Source: Chitinimonas taiwanensis DSM 18899 (lineage in GTDB: Bacteria > Pseudomonadota > Gammaproteobacteria > Burkholderiales > Chitinimonadaceae). From it: a stretch of 64,000 bases of DNA. The first letter of the stretch is position 1. Every line of letters begins with the position of its first letter. The DNA lies in NCBI RefSeq assembly GCF_900119825.1, contig NZ_FPKR01000002.1:186001-250000 (forward strand), read 5' to 3'. Under the pieces are notes generated by a model. It was not told the origin of the DNA and searched no databases. It worked only from the letters and a program-made list of their open reading frames with translations. Both the position numbers and the translations under genes were made by a program. This document shows positions 47,805 through 56,130 of the stretch, piece by piece.

Positions 47805-49046
47805 TTACTGCTGCGGCTTGTACCACTTGGCGAAACCCGCCTGGATCTGCTGCGCAGCGGCCTTGGGGGCCAGCTTGCCGTTCAGCACCTGGCTGTTCAC
47901 ATTCCACAGCTCGGTTTCCATATTCGGCTCGCCGCGGTTCAGCACCTGGGCATTCAGGCGAATCGTCGAGCCGCAGCTTTTGCGCCAGTCCAGCATGGAC
48001 TTGGCGACCTGGTCCTTGACCTCGATCGGATGCGAAGACAGCGAGAAGAAGCCGGTGACCTTATTGGTGTACAGGTCGGCAAACTCGGCCGAGGCAATCC
48101 ATTCGAGGAATTTGCTGGCGTCGGCCTTGTTCTTCGACTTCGGATTGATGCCGATGCCGATATCGGTGTGGTCGGAGATCTGGCACTTATCGCCAGCCTT
48201 GGCTACCGGCGGGGCGAACGCGCCAAAGTCGAGGCCCTGCTGCTTGTAGTAGGCGATATCCCAGGAGCCTGCCGGCACGATGGCGGCGCGGCCGCTGGCG
48301 AACAGGTTCTGCGTGTCAGCATAGGTCTGCGCGCTATAGCCCTTGGCGAGGTAAGGCGCCCACTTGGCCATCTGCTCCCACACCGCCACGAACTGCGGGT
48401 CGGTGAACTTGGCCTTGCCGGCGATCAGTGCCTTGCGGCCGGCCTCGCCCTGCCAATAGTTGGGGCCAATGCCGGTGAACACGATCTGGTTGGCTTCCCA
48501 CTGATCGGCCGTGCCCAATGCAATCGGGGTCTTACCGGCCGCCTTCACCTTGTCCAGCGCGGCGAAGAACTCAGCCTGGGTCTTGGGTGGAGCGAGCTTG
48601 AGGTCGGCGAAAATCTTCTTGTTGTAGAAGAAGCCATGCATGACCGAGGCCATCGGCATGCAGAAGCTGTCCTTGCCATCATCGCTCTGCCAAGCCACCT
48701 TGGCACTGGCCGGAAAGTGCTGCATGCCGGGCTTGCCATCCAGCTTCTCGAGCTGGCCCTTCTTGTACAGATCGAGCGATTTGTCGAAAGGACGGCAGGT
48801 AATCAGGTCGCCAGCCGTGCCGCCAGTCAGGCGCGCGGTCAGGCTAGAGTCGTATTCGGTCGGCGCGGTGGGGGCGAACTTGACCGTGATGCCCGGATGC
48901 TTTTTCTGGAAGGCCGGGATCAGCACGTCTTCCCACAGCGCTTTGTCATCCACACGCCAGGATTCGATGCTCAGGGTGCCGGCCTGGGCCGCGCCCGCCA
49001 GCAGGGCGACGCTCAGCATGCTCAGGGTGTGCTTGGTGTGCTTCAT
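47805..49046 (-). CDS. Extracellular carbohydrate-binding protein of the ABC operon
   Basis: This 413-residue family 1 binding protein has a signal peptide (MKHTKHTLSMLSVALLAGAAQA) and typical text such as VLIPAFQKKHPGITVKFAP, ARLTGGTAGDLITC, SVMHGFFYNKKIFADLKL, GIGPNYWQGEAGRKAL and FASGRAAIVPAGSWDIA. The Lys-rich N-terminus and the ATG at 49046, downstream of GAGGAG, decide the start over an upstream in-frame ATG. It delivers an unidentified sugar to the two permeases and ATPase encoded downstream. Its sequence type differs clearly from the second binding protein encoded divergently at 49497. Confidence 0.93.
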   Translation of the reverse strand: MKHTKHTLSMLSVALLAGAAQAGTLSIESWRVDDKALWEDVLIPAFQKKHPGITVKFAPTAPTEYDSSLTARLTGGTAGDLITCRPFDKSLDLYKKGQLEKLDGKPGMQHFPASAKVAWQSDDGKDSFCMPMASVMHGFFYNKKIFADLKLAPPKTQAEFFAALDKVKAAGKTPIALGTADQWEANQIVFTGIGPNYWQGEAGRKALIAGKAKFTDPQFVAVWEQMAKWAPYLAKGYSAQTYADTQNLFASGRAAIVPAGSWDIAYYKQQGLDFGAFAPPVAKAGDKCQISDHTDIGIGINPKSKNKADASKFLEWIASAEFADLYTNKVTGFFSLSSHPIEVKDQVAKSMLDWRKSCGSTIRLNAQVLNRGEPNMETELWNVNSQVLNGKLAPKAAAQQIQAGFAKWYKPQQ

Positions 49047-49496
49047 TTTCTTGTTGCTCCTCATTGGCGGTTGCGCCCCGGCGCTCCGGGGTTGAGGGCA
49101 AACTAGCACCGGCGGCTGTGTGACACGACGATGAGCGCCGCCACGGCGATGGAATATAAAATCCTTTGTTTTCAGATACTTGAATACCGCCAGCAGACCA
49201 GTTCAGGTAAGGCAATCTATCGCACCAAACCACTGCCCGGCCCTGCCAGCCTGCAGCCCCCGCTGAGTAGGCAAAGGAAAGCACACGCTTAAAGCCTTGA
49301 TATACCTGCTTTATTCGGCACGATCATCGCGAATGGCCGCTGCCACCGCGCGCAGCAGACCGGCATCCTGGCCTGCAAGCTTTTGTTACAAATCAATAGC
49401 CAGCCTTACGTTATGCTGCGCCGCGCAGGCCGGTATAAGACAAGAAAACCACGCTCGTTCGTGTTCACTGGCCCGCATCCAAGGAGACAACGCCCG
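49047..49496. other. Intergenic region between divergent sugar-binding protein genes
   Basis: About 450 bases hold the divergent control region of the sugar ABC operon and the GtsA-like gene. Several AT-rich patches (near 49150-49180, 49290-49320 and 49380-49415) look promoter-like, but none matches both sigma-70 boxes with normal spacing. No convincing operator palindrome was seen. No gene is evident. Confidence 0.55.
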
Positions 49497-50756
49497 ATGC
49501 CCTTCCCTCGCCATTGGCTGATCCGGCATGCCGCGCCCTGGGCGCTGCTGGCCAGCCTTGCGCTGCCTAGCCAGGCCGAGCAGCTGAATGTGCTGCACTG
49601 GTGGACCTCGGCCAGCGAGCGGCGCGCGGCGGACCTGCTGGCCGAGCGGGCTGCGGCCGAACAGATCGTCTGGCGCGATGCGGCGATTGCCGGCGGCGCC
49701 GGCGTGGGGGCGATGAAGGTGCTCAAGAGTCGCATCCTGTCGGGCCAGGCGCCCGACGTCACCCAGCTGATCGGCCCGGCGATTGCCGAATGGAGCGAGC
49801 TGGGGCTATTGCTGCCGCTGGACGAGGTGGCCGAACGCGACGACTGGCAGAACAAGCTCTTCCCCACCATACGCCAGCTGGTCAGCCCGGGCGGGCGCAG
49901 CGTGGCCGTGCCGGTCGGCCTGCATCGCATCAATACCCTGTTCTATCGCTCTGCCCTGCTTGGCAAGCTTGGGCTCAAGCCACCGCGCAACTGGGATGAG
50001 TTCGAGCTGCTGGCGACGAAGCTGAAGGCCGGCGGCTTCGTGCCACTGGCCCAGAGCAAGGAGCCCTGGCAGGTCGCCACCCTGTTCGAAGCGATTCTGC
50101 TCGGCGAAGCTGGCCCGGCCGGCTACCGCGCGCTCTTCGAAGCCGGCAATGCCGCACAGTGGCAAGGCGCGCCGGTAGCGCGTGCGCTGGAGCGCTTGCG
50201 CCGTCTGCAGCGCTGGATGCCGCAGCCGCTGCGCGAGCAACCGTGGCAGGCCGTTGCGCATGGCTTTGCGCGGGGCGAGGCAGTGATGTGGATCATGGGC
50301 GACTGGGCCAAGGGCGAACTGCTGGCCATGGGCCAGCTGGCCGATGCGGACTTCGACTGTCAGGCCTCACCGGCCACCGAGGACGCCCATCTCTACAGCG
50401 TGGACACGCTGGCCATGCTGGCCGGCAAGGACAGCCAGCCGGCCCAGCTGGCGCTGGCCGCTCTGGTGGTGAATGCGCCGGTGCAGATTGCGTATAACCG
50501 CATCAAGGGCTCGGTGCCGGTCCGGCGCGATATCAACCCGGCCCAACTCGATGCCTGCGGGCGCGCATCCTGGCAGACCTTTGCGCGCGGCAGCGGTGTG
50601 CAGGCACCCAGCATCGTGCACCGCATGGCCACCGGCGAAACCTTGAAGGAGGCGATCACTGCCCAGGTGCATCGCTACTTCCTCGACAAACGGCTGAGCA
50701 CGGCGGAAACCCAGCGGAAACTGGCCGGTTATGCGCGCGCACTGGGCCGGCAATAA
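49497..50756 (+). CDS. Second sugar-binding protein, resembling Pseudomonas glucose-binding GtsA
   Basis: This 419-residue exported protein (signal ending ALPSQA) aligns by motif with the glucose-binding protein GtsA/GltB of Pseudomonas: VLHWWTSASE, DAAIAGGAGVGAMKVLKSR, the AVPVGLHRINTLFY segment, GFVPLAQSKEPWQVATLFEAI, IMGDWAKGE and IKGSVPVRRDI. The ATG at 49497 follows AAGGAG; an in-frame ATG at 49383 lacks a ribosome site and would hide the signal peptide. It has no permease or ATPase of its own, is transcribed away from the sugar ABC operon, and lies upstream of a two-component pair. It may supply glucose to that transporter or act as a sensor subunit. A GC hairpin without a T run follows the stop (about 50758-50781). 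Confidence 0.88.
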   Translation: MPFPRHWLIRHAAPWALLASLALPSQAEQLNVLHWWTSASERRAADLLAERAAAEQIVWRDAAIAGGAGVGAMKVLKSRILSGQAPDVTQLIGPAIAEWSELGLLLPLDEVAERDDWQNKLFPTIRQLVSPGGRSVAVPVGLHRINTLFYRSALLGKLGLKPPRNWDEFELLATKLKAGGFVPLAQSKEPWQVATLFEAILLGEAGPAGYRALFEAGNAAQWQGAPVARALERLRRLQRWMPQPLREQPWQAVAHGFARGEAVMWIMGDWAKGELLAMGQLADADFDCQASPATEDAHLYSVDTLAMLAGKDSQPAQLALAALVVNAPVQIAYNRIKGSVPVRRDINPAQLDACGRASWQTFARGSGVQAPSIVHRMATGETLKEAITAQVHRYFLDKRLSTAETQRKLAGYARALGRQ

Positions 50757-50811
50757 CACAGCCGCGCCAAGGGCGCGGCTGGATCAGCTTGCCAATCAGT
50801 TCGGGCGGACC

Positions 50812-51255
50812 TCAGTCCTTGCCGTTGCCACGGCCATGGCCCTTGCCTGGATGCTTATCGTGCTTGTCATCACGATCATGTTTGCCGGGTCGGTCATAGC
50901 GATCATCATCGTGCCGACCGTGGCGATCACGGTAGCGCGGCACATACACATCGTTGTACCAGCGGTCCTGCACGAAGTAGACACGCCGACCGCAGGCATC
51001 GTAACGACCGCAGTGCTTGCGCCAGTTCTTGGCATGGCCGGGCGGCACATGCAGATAGATCGGCTCATGCACAATCACTGGCGAGCGATGCACGATGATG
51101 GGTTCGCGATAGATGACGCGCGGCTGCGGAAAACTGCCAATATCGATACGACCGTAGAAGCCGGGTTCCCCCACCGTCACCGACACGCCAACATCGGTGG
51201 CCAGTACAGGCACGGTCAGCAGGGCCAGGGTGGCCAGGATGGAAAATCGTTTCAT
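50812..51255 (-). CDS. Exported protein with His/Asp/Arg-rich tail
   Basis: This 147-residue protein has a signal peptide (MKRFSILATLALLTVPVLA) and a conserved-looking core: DVGVSVTVGEPGFYGRIDIG, EPIYLHVPPGHAKNWRKHCGRYDACGRRVYFVQDRWY. That core recurs in exported hypotheticals of many betaproteobacteria. The last 40 residues are almost entirely His, Asp, Lys, Arg and Gly, suggesting metal or polyanion binding. Two cysteines in the core could form a disulfide. The function is unknown. It is divergent from the response regulator gene, with about 130 bases between them, and convergent with the GtsA-like gene. Confidence 0.82.
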   Translation of the reverse strand: MKRFSILATLALLTVPVLATDVGVSVTVGEPGFYGRIDIGSFPQPRVIYREPIIVHRSPVIVHEPIYLHVPPGHAKNWRKHCGRYDACGRRVYFVQDRWYNDVYVPRYRDRHGRHDDDRYDRPGKHDRDDKHDKHPGKGHGRGNGKD

Positions 51256-51384
51256 ATCGCAAACTCCTTCGGATGGGGGCGCGGGCCCTGTTGTGTACGT
51301 TCATACTCAGGCCCTGCCACTTAACCGGCGCTGAATACCCGATATGGGCTCATTACGCCAAGCTCACGCTGATTAGAACTACTT

Positions 51385-52089
51385 ATGCCGCGCAAAATCC
51401 TGATCGTCGATGACGATGCCAAAACCCGCACCCTGCTGAAAACCTATCTGGAGAAGAACCAGTACGAGGTGCGCCTGGCCCACGATGGCGCGAGCTTTCT
51501 GGCCGAGTTCGAGCGCTATCAGGATGAGCTGAGTCTCGTCATTCTGGACGTGATGCTGCCCGATACCGATGGCTTTGCGCTGTGCGGTCGGGTCCGGCGC
51601 ACGAGCAAGGTGCCCATCATCATGCTGACCGCCAGCGCCGACGACACCGACAAGATCGTCGGCCTGGAGCTCGGGGCCGATGACTACCTCGGCAAGCCCT
51701 ACAACCCGCGCGAGCTCTTGGCGCGCATCAAGGCCATCCACCGCCGTACCGGTGATGTGGCCAGTGCGCCGGTACGCTTTTACCGCTTCAATGCCTTCCG
51801 GCTCGATCTGGTCGAGCGCACGCTCAGCGATGCACAGGGTGAGCCGGTCAAGCTGACCGGGCTCGACTTCCAGCTGCTCAAGTACTTCCTCGAGCATCCG
51901 GGCGAGGTGCTCGACCGTGATGTGCTGGCCGAGGAAACCCGAGGCCGCGATCTCGGACCGCTCGACCGCTCGCTCGATGTGCAGGTCAGCCGCCTGCGCC
52001 AGCGTCTGAATGACGATGCGACCCTGATCAAGACCGTGCGCGGCAGCGGCTATGTGTTCTCAGCCGAAGTCGTGGCCGAGCAAGCCTGA
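51385..52089 (+). CDS. OmpR-family response regulator, GltR-like
   Basis: This 234-residue regulator has a receiver domain with acidic pocket DDD (residues 9-11), phospho-acceptor Asp55 (VILDVMLPD) and the conserved Lys in LGKPYNPRELL, followed by a winged-helix DNA-binding domain (about residues 130-230, ending IKTVRGSGYVF). The segment ETRGRDLGPLDRSLDVQVSRLRQRL resembles GltR, the glucose-responsive regulator of Pseudomonas sugar uptake. Its stop overlaps the kinase start as TGATG. The neighbouring binding protein suggests that it controls sugar uptake genes, possibly the ABC operon at 44.7-49 kb. Confidence 0.92.
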   Translation: MPRKILIVDDDAKTRTLLKTYLEKNQYEVRLAHDGASFLAEFERYQDELSLVILDVMLPDTDGFALCGRVRRTSKVPIIMLTASADDTDKIVGLELGADDYLGKPYNPRELLARIKAIHRRTGDVASAPVRFYRFNAFRLDLVERTLSDAQGEPVKLTGLDFQLLKYFLEHPGEVLDRDVLAEETRGRDLGPLDRSLDVQVSRLRQRLNDDATLIKTVRGSGYVFSAEVVAEQA

Positions 52090-53528
52090 TGCGCCTACTG
52101 CCCCGATCGCTGACCGGCCGGCTCAGCCTGGTGATGGTGGCTGGCGTACTGGCCACCCAGCTGGTGGCCAATCTGATCTGGACCGGCCAGCTGCGCCAGC
52201 AGGCCCAACGTGAAGCGAGCGAGGCGGCGCGCCATCTGGGCGCCAGTGCCGCCAGCGCCACGCGCTTCTTTGCCAGCCTGCCAGCCAACTACCGCCCGCT
52301 GCTGATTGCCCAGCTACGCGAGATGGGCGGCACGCGCTTTTTCGTGAATGTGAACCGCCAGCCGCTGGCCCTGCAGGGCATAGCCGATTCCGCCCTCACC
52401 CGCACCGTGCAGCAGACCGTGGTGGCCACGCTGCAGGCCGGGCTGAGCAAGCCGGCCTCGGTCAGCGCGCGCTTTGTCTGGCCTGAACAGCTGGTGGTGA
52501 ACGAGGCCGGCATGCGCCTGGCCGAGCTGCCGGACGAATGGGTGCAGCACACGCTGATCGTGCGTCCGCGCCCGGCGCCCATCCTGGTGATCCAGACCCA
52601 GCTGGCCAGCGAGGAATGGCTGTATCTGGCCGCGCTGATGCCCGACCCCTACTTCCTCGACAATGCCGACCCGCTCAGCCTGGACCGACTCGCCCTGCAA
52701 CTGGCCACGCTGCTGTCGGTACTGCTCTTGTCGATCGGCGTGGTGCGCTGGCTGACCCGGCCGTTCGAAACAATCTCCAGCGCGGCCGAAGCATTTGGCG
52801 AGGGCGTGACGCCCGAGCCGCTGCCCGAGGCCGGCAGCCGCGAATTCGTGCAGACTGCGCGCGCCTTCAATGCCATGCAGGCGCGCATTCAGCGCTATAT
52901 CGATGACCGCGAGCGGCTATTCGCCTCGATCTCGCACGATCTGCGCACCCCGATCACCCGCCTCAAGCTGCGCACCGAGCTGCTCGACGATGAGACCACG
53001 CGCGCCGAGTTCCATGAGGACCTCGACGAGCTGGATGTGATGGTCAAGGGCGCGCTGCAAAGCGTGAAGGACAGCGATATCCACGAGAACCGCACCGCCC
53101 TGCGCCTGGACCAACTGGTGGAGCGCCTGGCCCAGGATGCCAAGCTGGCCGGCAAGGAAGTGCGCTGGGCCGGCCCGGCGCTGACCGTGCGCGCCAAGCC
53201 GCTGGCGCTCAAGCGCGCGCTGAGCAATCTCTTGGAAAACGCGCTCCACTATGGCGAGCGGGCCGAGATCCTGCTCAGCGAGCATGCCGGCCAGGTGGAG
53301 CTGAGCCTGCGCGACCACGGGCCGGGCGTGCCGGAGGAAGCATTCGACAGCCTGTTCCAGCCCTATGTGCGCCTCGAACACGGCCGCCTGCAGCGCCAGG
53401 AGGGCATGGGCCTTGGCCTCGGCATTGCGCGCCATATCATCCATGCTCATGGCGGTGAGCTGCAGCTGGCCAACCACCCGGATGGCGGTCTGCTGGTGAC
53501 CGTGCGGCTGCCGCAGGCAAGCGCCTAA
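52089..53528 (+). CDS. Sensor histidine kinase partner of the OmpR-type regulator
   Basis: This 479-residue kinase has a membrane helix near residues 12-32, a periplasmic domain of about 170 residues, a second helix near 200-218, HAMP, a HisKA domain with His283 in SISHDLRTPITRLKL, and an ATPase domain with N box NLLENALHYG and glycine motifs DHGPGV and GMGLGLGIARHI. It resembles EnvZ/GtrS-type kinases in domain layout. The start overlaps the regulator stop by one base, so the two are translationally coupled. The ligand of the periplasmic domain is unknown; a sugar or a sugar-loaded binding protein is a reasonable guess from context. Confidence 0.93.
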   Translation: MRLLPRSLTGRLSLVMVAGVLATQLVANLIWTGQLRQQAQREASEAARHLGASAASATRFFASLPANYRPLLIAQLREMGGTRFFVNVNRQPLALQGIADSALTRTVQQTVVATLQAGLSKPASVSARFVWPEQLVVNEAGMRLAELPDEWVQHTLIVRPRPAPILVIQTQLASEEWLYLAALMPDPYFLDNADPLSLDRLALQLATLLSVLLLSIGVVRWLTRPFETISSAAEAFGEGVTPEPLPEAGSREFVQTARAFNAMQARIQRYIDDRERLFASISHDLRTPITRLKLRTELLDDETTRAEFHEDLDELDVMVKGALQSVKDSDIHENRTALRLDQLVERLAQDAKLAGKEVRWAGPALTVRAKPLALKRALSNLLENALHYGERAEILLSEHAGQVELSLRDHGPGVPEEAFDSLFQPYVRLEHGRLQRQEGMGLGLGIARHIIHAHGGELQLANHPDGGLLVTVRLPQASA

Positions 53529-53565
53529 CTGCGCCGGGTGCGGCCCAAGCCGCTCGCGCCACGCA

Positions 53566-53597
53566 TGAAAAAAGCCGGATCATCGATCCGGCTTTGG
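53566..53597. terminator. Bidirectional intrinsic terminator between kinase and tdh
   Basis: An 11-bp stem (53571-53581 with 53585-53595, loop ATC) with an A run on the left serves the convergent kinase (stop 53528) and tdh (stop 53614). Confidence 0.85.
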
Positions 53598-53613
53598 CTG
53601 GCTGCGGCGGGGT

Positions 53614-54657
53614 TCAGACCGCTTCGGCCGCTTCGGTCCAGTCGAGGATCACCTTGCCCGACTGCCCGGACAACATGGTCTCGAAGCCGGTCACATACTG
53701 CTCGACCGGGAAGCGGTGGGTGATCATCGGAGACAGATCGAGCCCGCTTTGCAGCATGGCGGCCATCTTGTACCAGGTCTCGAACATCTCGCGCCCGTAA
53801 ATGCCCTTGATCACCAGGCCCTTGAAGATCACCTGGTTCCAGTCGATGGCCATATCGCCGGGCGGAATGCCCAGGAGCGCGATCTTGCCGCCGTGGTTGA
53901 TGGTTTCCAGCATGGAACGGAAGGCACTCGGGTTGCCGGACATTTCCAGACCCACATCGAAGCCCTCGGTCATGCCCAGTTCCTGCATCACCGCCTTCAG
54001 GTCCTGCTTGGCCACATTCACCGCACGGGTGGCACCCATCTTCAGCGCCAGTTCCAGCCGGTATTCGTTCACATCGGTGATCACCACATGGCGCGCACCG
54101 ACATGGCGGGCAATCGCGGCAGCCATGATGCCGATCGGGCCGGCACCGGTGATCAGTACATCCTCGCCGACCAGGTCGAAGCTCAGCGCGGTATGGGTGG
54201 CATTGCCAAACGGGTCGAGAATCGAGGCGATCTCATCCGGAATATCGTCGGGAATCTTGAAAGCATTGAAGGCCGGGATCACCAGATACTCGGCAAACGC
54301 GCCGTCGCGGTTCACGCCCACGCCGGTGGTATTGCGGCACAGGTGCACGCGGCCTGCACGGCAGTTACGGCAGTAGCCGCAGGTGATATGGCCCTCGCCG
54401 GAGACCCGGTCGCCAATCTTGTAGCCACGCACTTCCGAGCCCATGCCGACCACTTCGCCAACATACTCATGGCCGACATGCATGCCGACCGGGATCGTCT
54501 TCTGCGCCCATTCATCCCATTTCCAGATATGGATATCGGTGCCGCAGATGGCGGTCTTGCGGATCTTGATCAAGAGGTCGTTATGGCCGACCTCGGGCTT
54601 CTTCACCCGCTGCAGGGTCAGTCCCGGCGCGGCTTCGGCTTTGACGAGTGCTTTCAT
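53614..54657 (-). CDS. tdh: L-threonine 3-dehydrogenase
   Basis: This 347-residue zinc-dependent medium-chain dehydrogenase oxidises L-threonine with NAD+ to 2-amino-3-ketobutyrate. Cys38 in [11 protein letters not shown] and the [11 protein letters not shown] glutamate region form the catalytic zinc site; [15 protein letters not shown] holds the structural zinc; [22 protein letters not shown] is the NAD-binding fold. It is second in a kbl-tdh operon and starts 71 bases after kbl; the gap holds a GC-rich hairpin (about 54678-54701). Kbl converts its unstable product to glycine and acetyl-CoA. Confidence 0.98.
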   Translation of the reverse strand: MKALVKAEAAPGLTLQRVKKPEVGHNDLLIKIRKTAICGTDIHIWKWDEWAQKTIPVGMHVGHEYVGEVVGMGSEVRGYKIGDRVSGEGHITCGYCRNCRAGRVHLCRNTTGVGVNRDGAFAEYLVIPAFNAFKIPDDIPDEIASILDPFGNATHTALSFDLVGEDVLITGAGPIGIMAAAIARHVGARHVVITDVNEYRLELALKMGATRAVNVAKQDLKAVMQELGMTEGFDVGLEMSGNPSAFRSMLETINHGGKIALLGIPPGDMAIDWNQVIFKGLVIKGIYGREMFETWYKMAAMLQSGLDLSPMITHRFPVEQYVTGFETMLSGQSGKVILDWTEAAEAV

Positions 54658-54728
54658 GCTGGATATTCCTGAAAGTCCGGCCGCGCTTTGTGGGCGCGGC
54701 CATAGTGGCTACAAAGTGCTTGCTACAC

Positions 54729-55928
54729 TCAGGCGATCACGCCCAGTTCCTTGCCCACGGCGATAAAGGCCGCCACTGCGCGTTCGATATGCTCGGGTTC
54801 GTGCGCGGCGCTCATCTGGGTGCGGATGCGCGCCTTGCCCTTCGGTACGACCGGGAAGCTGAAGCCGATTACATATACGCCATGCGCCAACAGGCGCGCG
54901 GCCATTTCGCTGGCCAGCTTCGCATCGCCCAGCATCACCGGCACGATGGGGTGTACGCCCGGCTGCAGGGTGAAGCCGGCCATGCTCATCTTGCGCCGGA
55001 ACAGCTCGGCATTGGCCTTGACCTTGGCACGCAGGCGCGCACCGTCACTCTCCAGAATACGGAACACTTCCAGGCTGGCGGCGGTAATGGCCGGGGCCAG
55101 CGAGTTGGAGAACAGATAGGGGCGCGAGCGCTGGCGCAACAGGTCGATGATGGGCTGGCGACCGGCGACATAGCCGCCCGATGCACCACCGAGCGCTTTG
55201 CCCAGCGTGCCGGTATAGATATCGACCCGCTCGGCCACGCCGCAGTACTCGGGTGTACCGCGGCCGTTCTCGCCGATGAAGCCGACTGCATGCGAGTCGT
55301 CCACCATCACGATGGCCTGGTATTTATCGGCCAGATCGCAGATGGCCTTCAGATCGGCAATAAAGCCGTCCATCGAGAATACGCCGTCGGTGACGATCAG
55401 CTTGAAGCGCGCGCCGGCCGCATCGGCGGCCTTCAGCTGCGCTTCCAGATCAGCCATATCGTTGTTCTTGTAACGATAGCGCTGTGCCTTACAGAGGCGC
55501 ACGCCATCGATGATGGACGCATGGTTGAGCTCATCCGAGATCACCGCATCGTGTTCGCCCAACAGGGTTTCGAACACGCCGCCATTGGCGTCGAAGCAGC
55601 TCGAATACAGGATGGTGTCGTCGGTTTCCAGAAAGCGCGAAATCGCGCCTTCCAGGTCTTTGTGCACGCTCTGGGTGCCGCAGATGAAGCGCACGCTGGC
55701 CACGCCATAGCCATAGTCGTCCACGCCCTTTTTGGCGGCGGCGATCAGGCGGGCGTCGTCGGCCAGGCCCAGATAATTATTGGCACAGAAGTTCAGTACC
55801 TGGCTGCCGTCGCGCAGGGCGATGTCGGCACGCTGGTGGCTGGCGATGACGCGCTCGGGCTTGAAGAAGCCGGCGTCCTGAATGGCAGCCAGTTCGGCTT
55901 GCAGATGGCTCAGAAAGGTGTGGTTCAA
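54729..55928 (-). CDS. kbl: 2-amino-3-ketobutyrate CoA ligase (glycine C-acetyltransferase), TTG start
   Basis: This 399-residue PLP enzyme cleaves 2-amino-3-ketobutyrate with CoA to glycine and acetyl-CoA. The PLP lysine is Lys244 in [33 protein letters not shown] and [11 protein letters not shown] are conserved. I place the start at a TTG (55928): AAGGGAG lies six bases upstream, the protein then aligns with E. coli Kbl (398 residues, PLP Lys244), and no ATG occurs nearby. The much longer frame upstream is Arg/Pro-rich and spurious. It heads the threonine-degradation operon with tdh. Confidence 0.96.
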   Translation of the reverse strand: MNHTFLSHLQAELAAIQDAGFFKPERVIASHQRADIALRDGSQVLNFCANNYLGLADDARLIAAAKKGVDDYGYGVASVRFICGTQSVHKDLEGAISRFLETDDTILYSSCFDANGGVFETLLGEHDAVISDELNHASIIDGVRLCKAQRYRYKNNDMADLEAQLKAADAAGARFKLIVTDGVFSMDGFIADLKAICDLADKYQAIVMVDDSHAVGFIGENGRGTPEYCGVAERVDIYTGTLGKALGGASGGYVAGRQPIIDLLRQRSRPYLFSNSLAPAITAASLEVFRILESDGARLRAKVKANAELFRRKMSMAGFTLQPGVHPIVPVMLGDAKLASEMAARLLAHGVYVIGFSFPVVPKGKARIRTQMSAAHEPEHIERAVAAFIAVGKELGVIA

Positions 55929-56130
55929 CGCAGTCTCCCTTGTGCGGCGCGCTCTTGTGAAGCGGGCCAATCGGGCCGTACCAGGCGGGTCGGCCCATGC
56001 GGTGGGCTGAATTCTAGCACTGGCCGTGCGCGGCGGCCCGCGTAGGCAAAGGGGGCGTCGCCTGCTAATCTCGCGCGCAATATCGCTGGCCGCCGCGCCA
56101 GCACAGCCAATCCGCCCCCCGGGAGCATGC

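Noticed and set aside
50758-50781. Strong GC hairpin after the GtsA-like gene
   Set aside because: No T run follows on either strand, so I did not call it an intrinsic terminator; it may still slow transcription.
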